Source of the DNA: JAGWJU01 sp035533295
GTDB taxonomy: Bacteria; Elusimicrobiota; Elusimicrobia; UBA1565; UBA9628
DNA: 64,000 nucleotides
NCBI GenBank assembly: GCA_035533295.1
Contig: DATLUA010000017.1
Location: 1 to 64,000 of the forward strand
Reading direction: 5' to 3'
Shown here piece after piece: positions 19,317 to 28,210 of this stretch. The notes beneath the pieces were generated by a model that was given only the letters and a program-made list of their open reading frames with translations, did not search any database and was not told where the DNA came from. Both the position numbers and the translations under genes were made by a program. Each line of letters begins with the position of its first letter. Position 1 is the first letter of the stretch.

Positions 19317-20630
19317 GTGATTGAACGCTACAGCCGCCCCGAGATGGCGCGCCTATGGTCCGACGAGCACCGCCTGCTGGCCATGCTCGAGGTGGAGACC
19401 GTTTTCCTGGAAGCCCTGGCCAAGGACAAGCGCATTCCCGCCGCGGAAATCCGCGCCCTGAAGAATCTTTCTCCCGATAAAATTTTGCGCGAGGCCCGGC
19501 GCCAGGAAGCCGGCGCCGCCCACGAAATTGTGGGCCTGCTCTGGGCTCTCTCGCGGCTCTTGGGAGCAAAAGCCCCGCGCGTGCGCCGCTACCTGCACTA
19601 CGGGCTGACCTCCTCGGACGTCCTGGACACCGCTTTGGCCCTGCAGCTGCGCGACTCGGCCGACTTGCTCTTGGGCGGCTGGCGCCAAGCCCGCGGGCGC
19701 ATCGCGGCCCTGGCCCGCCGGCACGAGAACACCTGGATGGCGGGGCGCACGCACGGCGTGCACGCCGAGCCCATGACCTTCGGGGTCAAGCTCGCGGGCT
19801 GGCACGCCCAGGCCCTGCGCGACGAGGCGAGATTAAAACGCGCGCGGGAGGAAATCCGCTACGGAAAAATCTCCGGGGCCATCGGCACCTTCACGCAAAT
19901 CGGCCCGCGCTACGAGGCCCAAGTCTGCCGCGCGCTGGGCTTGAAGCCCGAGCCGGTCTCGACCCAGGTCGTGCCGCGCGACCGCCACGCCGAGTTCGTG
20001 CAGGCTTTGGTCCTCTCCGCCGCCGCCGTGGAGCGCTTCGCGCTTGAAATCCGGCACCTGCAGAAAACCGAGACTTTGGAGGCCGAAGAGCCATTTTCCG
20101 AGGGACAGAAAGGCTCCTCGGCCATGCCGCATAAGAAAAATCCGGTGCTCTGCGAGAACCTCTGCGGCCTGGCGCGCCTGGTGCGCTCCTACGGCGCCGC
20201 GGCCGCGGAGAACGTGGCGCTTTGGCACGAGCGCGACATCAGCCACTCCTCGGTCGAGCGCGTCATCCTGGCCGACGCCTGCCTGGCCTTGGACTTCATG
20301 CTCCACCGCCTGGCCAAGGTGCTGGGCGGCCTCGCGGTTTATCCAGAGCGCATGAAGAAAAACCTGGACGCGTCGCGCGGCCTGGTCTTTTCTCAGCGGG
20401 TCCTCTTGCGCCTCATCGACGCGGGCCTGGGCCGCCAGGAGGCCTACGACTTGACCCAGGCCGCGGCCATGGCCTGCTGGCGCACGGGCAAGAACTTTGA
20501 GGACTGCCTCGCGGAAAACCCGCGCGTGCTCAAGGCCCTCTCGCGCCGGGGCGTCGCCGAGTGCTTCGATTTGGAGAGCTACCGGAAATTCTCCGCGTTT
20601 TTGCTGCGCCGCGGCGGCGTTAAAAAATGA
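19317..20630 (+). CDS. purB: Adenylosuccinate lyase
   Basis: 437 residues, normal for the short bacterial form. Acts twice in purine synthesis (SAICAR to AICAR, adenylosuccinate to AMP). The fumarase/aspartase signature is GSSAMPHKKNP near residue 265. Also conserved are HYGLTSSDVLDTA, AGRTHGVHAEP and GKISGAIGTF. A GTG start at 19317 gives the correct N-terminus IERYSRPEMARLWSDE. It overlaps the next gene by 4 nt (ATGA). Confidence 0.96.
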   Translation: MIERYSRPEMARLWSDEHRLLAMLEVETVFLEALAKDKRIPAAEIRALKNLSPDKILREARRQEAGAAHEIVGLLWALSRLLGAKAPRVRRYLHYGLTSSDVLDTALALQLRDSADLLLGGWRQARGRIAALARRHENTWMAGRTHGVHAEPMTFGVKLAGWHAQALRDEARLKRAREEIRYGKISGAIGTFTQIGPRYEAQVCRALGLKPEPVSTQVVPRDRHAEFVQALVLSAAAVERFALEIRHLQKTETLEAEEPFSEGQKGSSAMPHKKNPVLCENLCGLARLVRSYGAAAAENVALWHERDISHSSVERVILADACLALDFMLHRLAKVLGGLAVYPERMKKNLDASRGLVFSQRVLLRLIDAGLGRQEAYDLTQAAAMACWRTGKNFEDCLAENPRVLKALSRRGVAECFDLESYRKFSAFLLRRGGVKK

Positions 20631-21391
20631 ACCCGCCCATGATTGCCCTTCTGACCGACTTCGGTCTGCGCGACTCCTACGCCGGCGTCATGAAGGGCGT
20701 CATCCTGGGCCGCTGCCCCCGGGCGCGCGTGGTGGACGTCTGCCACGGCATCCCGCCGCAGGACGTGCGCGCCGCGGCCTTGTGCCTGCGCCAAAGCGCC
20801 CCCTTTTTTCCGGATGGAACTCTTTTCGTCGCGGTCGTCGATCCGGGCGTGGGCTCCACGCGCCGCGTCTTGTGGGCAAAAAACCGCCGGCACTCTTTTT
20901 TAGCGCCGGACAACGGCGTCTTGTCCTGGCTTGAAGACGCGCCCCGCGCCTACCGTAGCGTGGAAAATCCCAGCCTGCGCCTCAAGCCCGCGAGCCGCAC
21001 CTTCCACGGCCGGGACGTCTTCGCCCCCGCCGCCGCCGCGCTGGCCTCGGGAGCGAGCCCCGCGATTTTGGGCCCGGCCGTCGCGCCCCGCGCGCGCCTA
21101 AAATTTCCCGCCTTGAAAAAACTACCCGGCGGCCGGCGGCGCGGCGACATTCTCGCGACGGATCATTTCGGCAACGCGGTGACCGCGATTCCCGCGGCCG
21201 CGGCCAAGGGGCGCACGATTTTTTTCCGCGGGCGCGCGCTGGGGCCGGTGCGCGGGCACTACGCCCAAGTCCGCGCCGGAGAAGCGCTGGCGCTTATCGG
21301 CTCCTCGGGACTTTTAGAGCTTTCCGTGCGCGAAGGCAGCTTCGCCCATGACTTCAACGCCGCGCCGGGGGATTATGCCGAACTTGGCTGA
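20627..21391 (+). CDS. SAM hydroxide adenosyltransferase (DUF62) family
   Basis: 254 residues of the family that splits S-adenosylmethionine with water to adenosine and methionine, related to fluorinase and chlorinase. N-terminal IALLTDFGLRDSYAGVMKGV, then VVDPGVGSTRR and LAPDNGVLS. The C-terminal barrel has DHFGNAVTAIP. Translationally coupled to purB, which places an adenosine-producing enzyme with AMP synthesis. The physiological role of the family is still debated. Confidence 0.92.
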   Translation: MNPPMIALLTDFGLRDSYAGVMKGVILGRCPRARVVDVCHGIPPQDVRAAALCLRQSAPFFPDGTLFVAVVDPGVGSTRRVLWAKNRRHSFLAPDNGVLSWLEDAPRAYRSVENPSLRLKPASRTFHGRDVFAPAAAALASGASPAILGPAVAPRARLKFPALKKLPGGRRRGDILATDHFGNAVTAIPAAAAKGRTIFFRGRALGPVRGHYAQVRAGEALALIGSSGLLELSVREGSFAHDFNAAPGDYAELG

Positions 21392-22580
21392 GGAAAAACG
21401 ATTCAAGGTTTCGCTCAAGCCCGGCGAGGAGAAGCGCCTGTCCGCGGGGCATCTTTGGGTGTTCTCCAACGAAATAGCCGGCATCGAGGAGGGCGCCGCG
21501 GCCGGCGACTTGGCCGAGGTCGCGGCCGCCTCGGGGCGGCTTTTGGGCACGGCCTTTTATAATCCCACGAGCCTCATCGCCTGCCGCCTAATTTCCCGCC
21601 AGAGCGTCCCGGCCGACGGGGATTTTTTTCGGCGCCGCCTGCGCCGGGCGTTTTCCGAGCGCGAGCGGCGCGTGGGCGCAAGCGCCTACCGCCTGTGTTT
21701 CGGCGAATCGGACGGCCTGCCGGGTTTGATCGTGGACCGCTACGGAGAGCACCTGGTCTTGGAGGTGCTCTCCGTCGGAATCGAGCGGCGCTTGGACGAC
21801 GTCGCCGCGGCGCTCATGGAACTCTCGCCCTGGAAGAGCCTCCGGCTCAAGAACGACCACCGCATGCGCAAGCTGGAGGGCCTGACCTTGGAGAGCCGCG
21901 ACCTCGTTGGCCGAACGCCCGAGCGCGCGACCATTTCCGAGCGCGATCTCAAGTTCCACGTGCCTCTGGCCGGCGGGCAGAAGACCGGCTTCTACTTCGA
22001 CCAGCGCGACAACCGCGATTTCCTGCGGCCCTTCTACAAGGACCGCACGGTGCTCGACTGCCACTGCTACCTGGGCGCCTTCGCCCTGGGCGCGGCCAAG
22101 TCCGGCGCGCGCGCGGTCCTGGGCATCGACAGCTCGGCCCAGGCCGTGGCCCTGGCCAGCGAGAACGCGGCCCTAAACGGCGCCGGAGACTCGGTCGGCT
22201 TCGAGCAGGGCGACGCCGAGGAGGCGCTGGAGAGCTTCGCGCGCGGCGAGCAGCCGCTCAAGCCCGACCTGATTTTGCTCGACCCGCCCAGCTTCGCGCC
22301 CAGCCGCAAGGACGCGGCCAAGGCCCTGCGCCACTACGCGAAGTTAAACGCGCTGGCCCTGCAGTCCCTGCCGCCCGGCGGCCTTCTGGCCACCTCGACC
22401 TGCTCGCACCACGTCGACCGCGAGGCCTTCGTCGCCATGCTGCGCTCGGCCCAGGCCAAGGCCGGACGGCCGGCCAAGCTCCTGCACCTGGGCACGCAGG
22501 CCGCGGACCACCCGATTCTCCTGGCCATGCCCGAGACCGAGTACCTGCACTTCGCCCTTCTGGAGACGCTGCCCGCGTGA
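21375..22580 (+). CDS. rlmI: RlmI-like 23S rRNA cytosine C5 methyltransferase
   Basis: 401 residues: N-terminal PUA domain (RLSAGHLWVFSNEIAGIE), linker DGLPGLIVDRYGEHLVLEVL, and a C-terminal class I methyltransferase with YFDQRDNRDFL, VLDCHCYLGAFALGAAKSGA (motif I), and LDPPSFAPSRKD (motif IV). The catalytic cysteine region is TSTCSHHV near residue 345. The closest described activity is RlmI (m5C1962); a related RNA target is possible. It overlaps the SAM-hydrolase gene by 17 nt and the next gene by 4 nt. Confidence 0.85.
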   Translation: MPNLAEEKRFKVSLKPGEEKRLSAGHLWVFSNEIAGIEEGAAAGDLAEVAAASGRLLGTAFYNPTSLIACRLISRQSVPADGDFFRRRLRRAFSERERRVGASAYRLCFGESDGLPGLIVDRYGEHLVLEVLSVGIERRLDDVAAALMELSPWKSLRLKNDHRMRKLEGLTLESRDLVGRTPERATISERDLKFHVPLAGGQKTGFYFDQRDNRDFLRPFYKDRTVLDCHCYLGAFALGAAKSGARAVLGIDSSAQAVALASENAALNGAGDSVGFEQGDAEEALESFARGEQPLKPDLILLDPPSFAPSRKDAAKALRHYAKLNALALQSLPPGGLLATSTCSHHVDREAFVAMLRSAQAKAGRPAKLLHLGTQAADHPILLAMPETEYLHFALLETLPA

Positions 22581-23836
22581 CCGAGACGGACCGCTCGCGC
22601 ACCTTTTCCCCCTCCAAGCTGGGCACCTACCAGGACTGCCCGCGCCGCTACCGCTACCGCTACGTGGACAAGATCAAGCGCGCGGAGCAGTCCGTGGAGG
22701 CGTTCGTGGGCACCTGCGTGCACCGCGCGCTCGAGGAGCTCTACGACGGCGTGCTGCACGGCATGGTGATGAGCGAGCAAGACGTGCTGGCCTTCTTCGA
22801 CGCGCAGTGGGAGAAGAACTGGTCCGAGGCCGTGGTCATCCGGGACAAGCGCTACGCCCGCGAGGACTGGAAGAAGCTCGGCCGCGAGGCCTTGAGCCTC
22901 TACTACCGCGCCCAGACGCCATTTGACCGCGAAAAAACCGTGGGCCTCGAAAAACGAATGGGATTTCCGTTGGACGCCAAGTCCGGACCCTGCCGCATCG
23001 AGGGCTTCATCGATCGCTTGGCGCTGGCCCCGGACGGCGCCTTTGAAATCCACGACTACAAGACCGGCAAGTCGCTGCCCGCCCAAGAGGAATTGGACGC
23101 CGACTGGCAGCTGGCCATCTACGACATCGCGGTGCGCCGCGCCTGGCCCGACGCCAAGGACGTGCGCCTGGTCTGGCACTACCTGCGCCACGGAAAGACC
23201 TTGGTCTCCACGCGCGCGCCCGCGGACTTGGAGGCCCTGAAGGCCGACATCACCCGGCTCATCGACTCCATCGCCGCCGATCATGAGTTCGCGCCGCGCG
23301 AAAGCCCCTTATGCGGCTGGTGCGAATACCGCGACATCTGCCCGCTCTGGGCCCACGCCGAGAAAATCGCCAAATTGGACGAGCCCGCGCGCGGCGAGGA
23401 CGACGGCGCGCGTTTGGTCGACGCCCTGGCGGCCCTGGAAGAGCGCAAAAAATCACTGCGCGAAAAGGCCAAGGCCGTCGAGGACGAGGAGGCGGCGCTC
23501 AAGGAAAAAATTTTTCGCTTCGCGCAGAAAGAAGGCGTGTCGGCGGTCTTCGGGACCGAACTCCAGGCCGTCGTGTCCGAGAAAAAGGAGCACAAATTTC
23601 CCACCAAGACCCACGCGCCCGATGCTTTCGCCGCGCTGGAGAAGGAATTGAGGGCCGGGCCTTTCTGGATGCAGGCGTCGCACTTCGACGCGCACCGTTT
23701 TTTGGAGAGCCGCCGCGAGGGCGACTGGAGCGACGCCCAGCGGGCGGCGATGGACGACATCGTCGCCCGCTACGCGACCCTGGCCCAGGAACGGGCCGTG
23801 CGCTTGAAACGCCGGAAAGACGAGACCGAGGATTAG
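22577..23836 (+). CDS. RecB-like PD-(D/E)xK nuclease with Fe-S cysteines
   Basis: 419 residues, GTG start overlapping the previous stop by 4 nt. Nuclease core: CVHRALEEL near residue 50, IEGFIDRL near residue 140, and EIHDYKTGKS near residue 158 (DxK). Four cysteines fit an Fe-S clasp: one in TYQDCPRRYR near residue 20 and three in CGWCEYRDICPLW near residue 248. This is the AddB/RecB/Cas4-type nuclease arrangement. The C-terminal 150 residues are a helical, coiled-coil-like extension (ALEERKKSLREKAKAVEDEE). No CRISPR array or helicase partner is present, so a repair role is more likely. Confidence 0.86.
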   Translation: MTETDRSRTFSPSKLGTYQDCPRRYRYRYVDKIKRAEQSVEAFVGTCVHRALEELYDGVLHGMVMSEQDVLAFFDAQWEKNWSEAVVIRDKRYAREDWKKLGREALSLYYRAQTPFDREKTVGLEKRMGFPLDAKSGPCRIEGFIDRLALAPDGAFEIHDYKTGKSLPAQEELDADWQLAIYDIAVRRAWPDAKDVRLVWHYLRHGKTLVSTRAPADLEALKADITRLIDSIAADHEFAPRESPLCGWCEYRDICPLWAHAEKIAKLDEPARGEDDGARLVDALAALEERKKSLREKAKAVEDEEAALKEKIFRFAQKEGVSAVFGTELQAVVSEKKEHKFPTKTHAPDAFAALEKELRAGPFWMQASHFDAHRFLESRREGDWSDAQRAAMDDIVARYATLAQERAVRLKRRKDETED

Positions 23837-24012
23837 CCGCCGACGCCGAACTGCGCGGCCAGGCTCATCCAGTCGGTCTTGAGACGGTCGTGCTGCAGCT
23901 CGAGATCCTGCCAGGAGCGCCCGAACTCCATGGGGCGCTCGCTCGCGGTCGCGACGCGGTGATGAACCCGTCTCACCCGGCTCTCCGCCCTTTTTGCGGC
24001 TGCTTTTTTCAT
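23833..24012 (-). CDS. Small basic protein, 59 residues
   Basis: A minus-strand frame from ATG at 24012 to TAA at 23833, one residue under the usual 60-residue cutoff. The N-terminal half is basic (MKKAAAKRAESRVRRVHHRV). The C-terminal half is amphipathic (WQDLELQHDRLKTDWMSLAA). It fills an otherwise empty stretch, has a TATACT (24062-24057) about 45 nt upstream, and its stop overlaps the nuclease stop by 4 nt. The C-terminal pattern, with regular hydrophobic spacing and rare stop-prone codons avoided, reads like protein. Function unknown. Confidence 0.5.
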   Translation of the reverse strand: MKKAAAKRAESRVRRVHHRVATASERPMEFGRSWQDLELQHDRLKTDWMSLAAQFGVGG

Positions 24013-24141
24013 CGAAGTTTCTCTCGCTCGCCGAAGCGAACCCTCCTATGTTTTGGAGTATAGCCCCCGAACCCCGTTCCGTCAACACCCTCTAGGTCCA
24101 AAGGCCCGATTGACATTAGGACTTTTGGCCCGGCGATGTGT

Positions 24142-24171
24142 TATAATCGGGCGCGGGGAGATTTGTCCCCG
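24142..24171 (+). promoter_or_regulatory. -10 box TATAAT plus 5' hairpin of the subtilase mRNA
   Basis: TATAAT (24142-24147) is followed 6 nt later by a perfect 6-bp hairpin, CGGGGA / TCCCCG (24154-24159 and 24166-24171). The hairpin would therefore sit at the very 5' end of the transcript, a place where stems stabilise mRNA. A consensus-looking TTGACA at 24110-24115 is 26 bp away, too far for a normal -35. The leader then carries AGGAGG before the ATG at 24204. Confidence 0.5.
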
Positions 24172-24203
24172 TCCCGACGTTTTAATATCTAGGAGGCGAG
24201 ACG

Positions 24204-25463
24204 ATGAAACGAATCTTATCCGCGGCATTGGCCCTCTTGGCGGGAACGTGCGTTTCCTGGGCCCAAAGCGCTCCTCGGAAGGTCATCGTCTCATTCAAGC
24301 CGGGGACCTCGATTTTCGCCCGGCAACAGGCCATTTCCGCGATGGACGCGACGGGAGTCGGAAACATCGAGAGTTCGGACCAGGCCCGATCCTTCATCGC
24401 GGTCGTGGCCGAAAAGCAAAACGGAACATTCCCGGCCCCGCTCAAATCCCTCGCCGCCGCGTCGCCCAGCATCCTCTCCATCGAAAAGGACTACCGGACC
24501 AAGTGGATCGAGTCGGAGCCGATTTCATTTGAGACGACGCCCTTCCCCGCCCAGGCGTCCTTAAGCGCGCTGGGCCTGCGCCGCTTGGTCCTGCCCGCGG
24601 ACTCGAACCGCGACTTCCTGGCCCAGGAAATCCGCAACCGCATCACCTGGAATGTCGCGCGCGTCGACGCGCCCGCGGCCTGGAACTACACCCAAGGCGA
24701 CGGGGTCAAGGTCGCGGTCATCGACACGGGCATCGACTACACTCATCCGGATCTCTCCATGAACGTGGCGGGCGGCTACAACGCCATCACGGGTTCGGGC
24801 CTTCGCGCCGGCTACAAGGACGACAACGGCCACGGCACCCACGTGGCCGGCATCATCGCGGCCGACGGCGAACGCTTAGTGGGCGTCGCGCCTCACGCCA
24901 AGCTTTACGCCGTCAAGGTGCTCTCGGCCGACGGCAGCGGGGACTTGAGCGACGTCATCAAAGGCGTCATCTGGACCGCCAACGAACATATCCCGGTGGC
25001 CAACATGAGCCTGGGCACGGACAAGCCCAGCGAGGCCCTGGAGCAGGCCGTCGAGTACGCCGCGTTCGAGGGCACGGTCATCGTGGCCGCGGCCGGCAAC
25101 GCGAGCGGCGGACCGGTGAGCTACCCCGGCGCCTATCCCTACGCCATCGCGGTCGCGGCCAGCGACTCCAACAACAAGCTGGCGCCTTTCTCCAGCGTGG
25201 GGCCGCAAGTCGCCTTCATCGCGCCGGGCCAGGACATTCTCTCCGCGTGGCTTCACGGCGGCTACGCCAACATTTCCGGCACCTCCATGGCCGCGCCGCA
25301 CGTCACGGGCTTGGTCGCGCTGTCCTTGTCGCAGGGCTACCTGGGACTGGGCGGCCCTGACGGCGTGCTCTCCCAACTCCAGAAAGCGGCGCACGAACTC
25401 CCCGGCGTCCAGGCCAACGGCGAAGGCCACGGCTTTGTCGACGCCTTGAAGCTGGTTCAGTAA
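24204..25463 (+). CDS. Secreted S8 family serine protease (subtilase)
   Basis: 419 residues. Sec signal peptide MKRILSAALALLAGTCVSWA, then an I9-type propeptide (KVIVSFKPGTSIFARQQAIS to about residue 100) and the peptidase domain. Catalytic triad: Asp in VAVIDTGID near residue 174, His in DNGHGTHVAG near residue 211, Ser in GTSMAAPHVTG near residue 361. The oxyanion Asn is in AAAGNASGG. All residues are intact. AGGAGG is 8 nt before the ATG. It is monocistronic and convergent with a lipoprotein gene. Confidence 0.96.
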   Translation: MKRILSAALALLAGTCVSWAQSAPRKVIVSFKPGTSIFARQQAISAMDATGVGNIESSDQARSFIAVVAEKQNGTFPAPLKSLAAASPSILSIEKDYRTKWIESEPISFETTPFPAQASLSALGLRRLVLPADSNRDFLAQEIRNRITWNVARVDAPAAWNYTQGDGVKVAVIDTGIDYTHPDLSMNVAGGYNAITGSGLRAGYKDDNGHGTHVAGIIAADGERLVGVAPHAKLYAVKVLSADGSGDLSDVIKGVIWTANEHIPVANMSLGTDKPSEALEQAVEYAAFEGTVIVAAAGNASGGPVSYPGAYPYAIAVAASDSNNKLAPFSSVGPQVAFIAPGQDILSAWLHGGYANISGTSMAAPHVTGLVALSLSQGYLGLGGPDGVLSQLQKAAHELPGVQANGEGHGFVDALKLVQ

Positions 25464-25473
25464 GCCCGCGCGG

Positions 25474-26130
25474 TCAGCGGGATTTGGGCGGCGCGGCGGG
25501 CAGGGCGGAGGCGGCCGCGGTGGAAACGGCCGAAACAGTCGTCGTGGAAATAGCGGGAGCCGCCGCCGGGTTTTCCCGCGCAAGCAGCTTGTTAAACGCC
25601 GCGTCGGCGTTCAAGGTGAAATAGGACGTCGCGCTCACGGCCAAACCCGGGCTTGAGACGACGCCATTCTTGAAATCCGAAAAATCCAGTTCGCACAGAG
25701 ACCACGCCGAGCCGGGCTCCTGCCAGCGCTCCGGAATTTGCGCGCGGCTCCTCATGGCCTCCAGGGACGCGCGGCGCAGAGAGGCGGCCGCGTCGTCGCT
25801 CAAGGGAGACGGAGCCGCGGACGCGGTCGAGGCCGCCACGTTCATGTCCACCGTCAGGATGTCGAGGTAGCCGTTCATGACGCCGGCTAGGGCGGCTTGG
25901 GCTTGGTCGTCGGCCCCTTGATTAAGAATCTTAGGCTTGGCCGCGGCTGAAAATTTCCCCACGCCCTGAAAGCGCCGTGTCCCGCCCTGCTCGAAAACGC
26001 CGGTGCCCTGCGCGGCCCAGGGAGGCGGCGGCCCGGCCGGAACCCCGCGGCCCATCCAGCAGCCGGACAAAAGCAGCGCCGCGAACGCCGCGCCGGCCGG
26101 CAGAATATTATCTTTCAACCGCGTCTCCAA
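25474..26130 (-). CDS. LPP20-like lipoprotein
   Basis: 218 residues from a TTG start. The N-terminal lipobox is LLLSGC (Cys about residue 24), so the protein is lipid-anchored. FQGVGKFSAAAKPKILNQGA then DDQAQAALAGVMNGYLDIL matches the LPP20 family core (FxGxG, followed by a helix rich in Ala and Gln). The C-terminus is Ala/Thr/Ser/Pro-rich. Partners are unknown; LPP20 proteins are outer-membrane lipoproteins in other diderms. Divergent from the membrane-protein gene at 26156. Confidence 0.75.
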   Translation of the reverse strand: METRLKDNILPAGAAFAALLLSGCWMGRGVPAGPPPPWAAQGTGVFEQGGTRRFQGVGKFSAAAKPKILNQGADDQAQAALAGVMNGYLDILTVDMNVAASTASAAPSPLSDDAAASLRRASLEAMRSRAQIPERWQEPGSAWSLCELDFSDFKNGVVSSPGLAVSATSYFTLNADAAFNKLLARENPAAAPAISTTTVSAVSTAAASALPAAPPKSR

Positions 26131-26141
26131 TGCCTAGTTGA

Positions 26142-26147
26142 TATAAT
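26142..26147 (+). promoter_or_regulatory. -10 box TATAAT, near-leaderless
   Basis: TATAAT ends 8 nt before the ATG at 26156. The intervening bases AAGGAGCC could also act as a ribosome-binding site if transcription starts earlier than expected. Confidence 0.55.
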
Positions 26148-26155
26148 AAGGAGCC

Positions 26156-27073
26156 ATGGCGAGTCAAGGCGCGCTCCAGAGCCTTCCGGACCTTCCGGAT
26201 TTTTTCTCTGCGGCGTGGCGCCTGTTCAAAGCCCGCTGGACCGTGGCCATCTCCATCACCGCCCTGGGCGCGGCCGCGGCCTTGGCCGGCGCGGCGATTC
26301 CCATTTTGTGCGCCGTTTCTCTCTGGGGCCACGTGCCCACCATCCCCCTGGCGGCCTTGGCGGCGCTGGCCGCGATCTTCGCGTTTTTCTGGCTCTCCTC
26401 CTGGACGCCCATCGCCATGTTCGAGGCGGTCCTGGACGATTCTCCCTCGGCCCCGGACGTGCTGGGCTGCATCAAGAAAAGCTGGAACAAGGTGGTGCCC
26501 TTCTCCTGGACCTACATCCTTTTTTTCCTGCTGGTCTTCTCCGGCTTTTGCCTTTTCGTCGTGCCGGGCATCTATCTTTCCGCGGCCCTATCCGTGGCCA
26601 CCATTGGCTGCGTGGCGGAGGGAATTTCCGGCATGGCGGCCATGGAGAAAAGCTTCTATTATGTGCGCGGGCGCTGGTGGGACGTGTTTCTGCGCCTCAT
26701 CGCCATCGGCTTCATCGGCTTCTTGCCCGGCCTCATTCCCGTGCTGGGCTGGATCATCGGCGCGCTCATCTCCCCGCTGCCGCTGGCCATGATCGCGGTG
26801 CTCTACAAAGAACTGCGCGAGACCCGCGAGGCCCAGGGCCCGACCTACGCGCCCAACCCCCGCACGCGCCTTTGGATTTGGGCCGCGCTTTTGGGACTTT
26901 TGATGCCCGTCCTGGGCGCGGCCGCCCTCTATAAGATGATCGGCCGCCGGTATCCCAACTTCGAGGCGCAGTGGCAGTCCCTGGAAACGCAGGGCGGCTC
27001 CAACGACTATCTCTCCAGCCGGTGGCTCTCGGGCCTGCAGAAGATGGAAAACGGCTCGGCGTCCCAGCCATGA
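26156..27073 (+). CDS. Six-segment membrane protein, unknown
   Basis: 305 residues with about six hydrophobic segments (for example ALGAAAALAGAAIPILCAV, YILFFLLVFSGFCLFVVPG, LIAIGFIGFLPGLIPVLGWI). FVVPGIYLSAALSVA and MEKSFYYVRGRWWDVFL resemble the glycerophosphoryl-diesterase-membrane-domain/YciC-like families. A C-terminal cytosolic tail follows. It overlaps the flippase-like gene downstream by 4 nt, so the two probably work in the same membrane process. Confidence 0.75.
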   Translation: MASQGALQSLPDLPDFFSAAWRLFKARWTVAISITALGAAAALAGAAIPILCAVSLWGHVPTIPLAALAALAAIFAFFWLSSWTPIAMFEAVLDDSPSAPDVLGCIKKSWNKVVPFSWTYILFFLLVFSGFCLFVVPGIYLSAALSVATIGCVAEGISGMAAMEKSFYYVRGRWWDVFLRLIAIGFIGFLPGLIPVLGWIIGALISPLPLAMIAVLYKELRETREAQGPTYAPNPRTRLWIWAALLGLLMPVLGAAALYKMIGRRYPNFEAQWQSLETQGGSNDYLSSRWLSGLQKMENGSASQP

Positions 27074-28170
27074 GCGCCGAGCGCAGCCGCGGGAAATTCT
27101 CCAAAATCGCCGTCATGGCCGGCGGCATCCTGCTCTCCGCCGCCATTCTGGCCTACCTCATCCTCATCCACGTCTCCAAGCTGCTGGTCATCGGCTCGCG
27201 CATCGAGTGGCGCTGGGCCTGGCTGGCGACCGCCTGCGCCCTGGGCAGCTACACCATGGTCGGCTTGGCCTTGGACGAGGTCCTGCTCATCCTGGGCTAC
27301 TCCCTTTCCTTCGCCGAGCTGCTGGGCATCGCGCTGGTTTCGACCTCGGTCAACTATTTCGTCTCCTCGGCGGGCGCCAGCGGATTTGCCCTGAAGGCTC
27401 ACCTGCTGCGCAAAAGGAACGTCCCCTACGGCGCCACGGTCACGGCCTCGGTTTTGACCTCGGCCATCATCTACATCGTGCTGGCCGTTATCCTGGGCCA
27501 GGGCTTTCTCTATCTTTTCCTGCACATGCGGGGCGCACGCATCGCCATCATGGAAAGCGCCCTGGGCTTGGTGCTGCTGGTCTGCGCCGCCGTGCCCTTC
27601 ATGGTCTTCTTCTTCAACTACCGCCTGCGCAGCCGCATCTTCCAGAGCGTGTTCCACTGGCTTAACCGCGCGGCCTACTGGTTCTCGCGGCCAGGCATCC
27701 CGCGCGAGGAGTTCGCCCAGTTCGAGGAGCAGTTAAACGGCGGCCTGGAGCGCGCGCGACAAAGCCCCAAGCGCCTGAGCATGACCATCGCCTACACCTG
27801 CACGGACTGGCTCTGCGCCATGACTTCGCTCTACTGCTGCTTCCGCGCGGTGGGCGTCAACCTCTCGGTGGGCAGCCTCACGGCGGGATTTACCGCGGGG
27901 CAAGCCGCGACCTTGATCCCCATTTTGCCCGGAGGCCTGGGCGCGGTCGAGGGTTCCATGGCCGCGGTCTACCAGAGCCTGGGCATCGACTGGGCCACGG
28001 CCCTAGTCGCGGTGTTCATCTATCGTATCGCCTACTTCATCGTCCCCGGCCTCATCAGCGTCTTCGTGTTCTGGGGGCTCAAGATGTCTGAGCCTGCGCT
28101 CATGGAGAAGGCGGGATTGATGGAGGAAAAGAACGAAAAATCCCGCCAGGAAGCGTCGTCCGAGCGTTAG
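27070..28170 (+). CDS. Flippase-like membrane protein (UPF0104/LPG synthase TM type)
   Basis: 366 residues with about eight membrane segments. The C-terminal motif LPGGLGAVEGSMAAVYQSLG and the following IYRIAYFIVPG are the hallmarks of the lysylphosphatidylglycerol-synthase transmembrane family. The soluble aminoacyl-transfer domain of MprF is absent. Such stand-alone domains are thought to flip lipids or carry polyprenyl-linked glycans. The start at 27070 is coupled by ATGA to the upstream membrane protein. The tail is charged (MEEKNEKSRQEASSER). Confidence 0.85.
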   Translation: MSAERSRGKFSKIAVMAGGILLSAAILAYLILIHVSKLLVIGSRIEWRWAWLATACALGSYTMVGLALDEVLLILGYSLSFAELLGIALVSTSVNYFVSSAGASGFALKAHLLRKRNVPYGATVTASVLTSAIIYIVLAVILGQGFLYLFLHMRGARIAIMESALGLVLLVCAAVPFMVFFFNYRLRSRIFQSVFHWLNRAAYWFSRPGIPREEFAQFEEQLNGGLERARQSPKRLSMTIAYTCTDWLCAMTSLYCCFRAVGVNLSVGSLTAGFTAGQAATLIPILPGGLGAVEGSMAAVYQSLGIDWATALVAVFIYRIAYFIVPGLISVFVFWGLKMSEPALMEKAGLMEEKNEKSRQEASSER

Positions 28171-28210
28171 ACCTGCGGCCCTTCCTTAATGCAGCCGGGC
28201 GCTGAAAAAC

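Noticed and set aside
17275..19569. 764-residue minus-strand open frame
   Set aside because: Mirror frame of the AsmA-like and pyrE genes; high-GC codon bias creates long antisense frames. Its composition is Arg/Gly/Pro-rich and shows no family motif.
22577..23836. Cas4-like nuclease as part of a CRISPR system
   Set aside because: No repeats, Cas1 or Cas2 in the window; the C-terminal helical extension and neighbours fit a repair-type nuclease better.
24110..24147. Consensus sigma-70 promoter TTGACA plus TATAAT
   Set aside because: Spacer is 26 bp, too long for a standard promoter; only the -10 box is kept.
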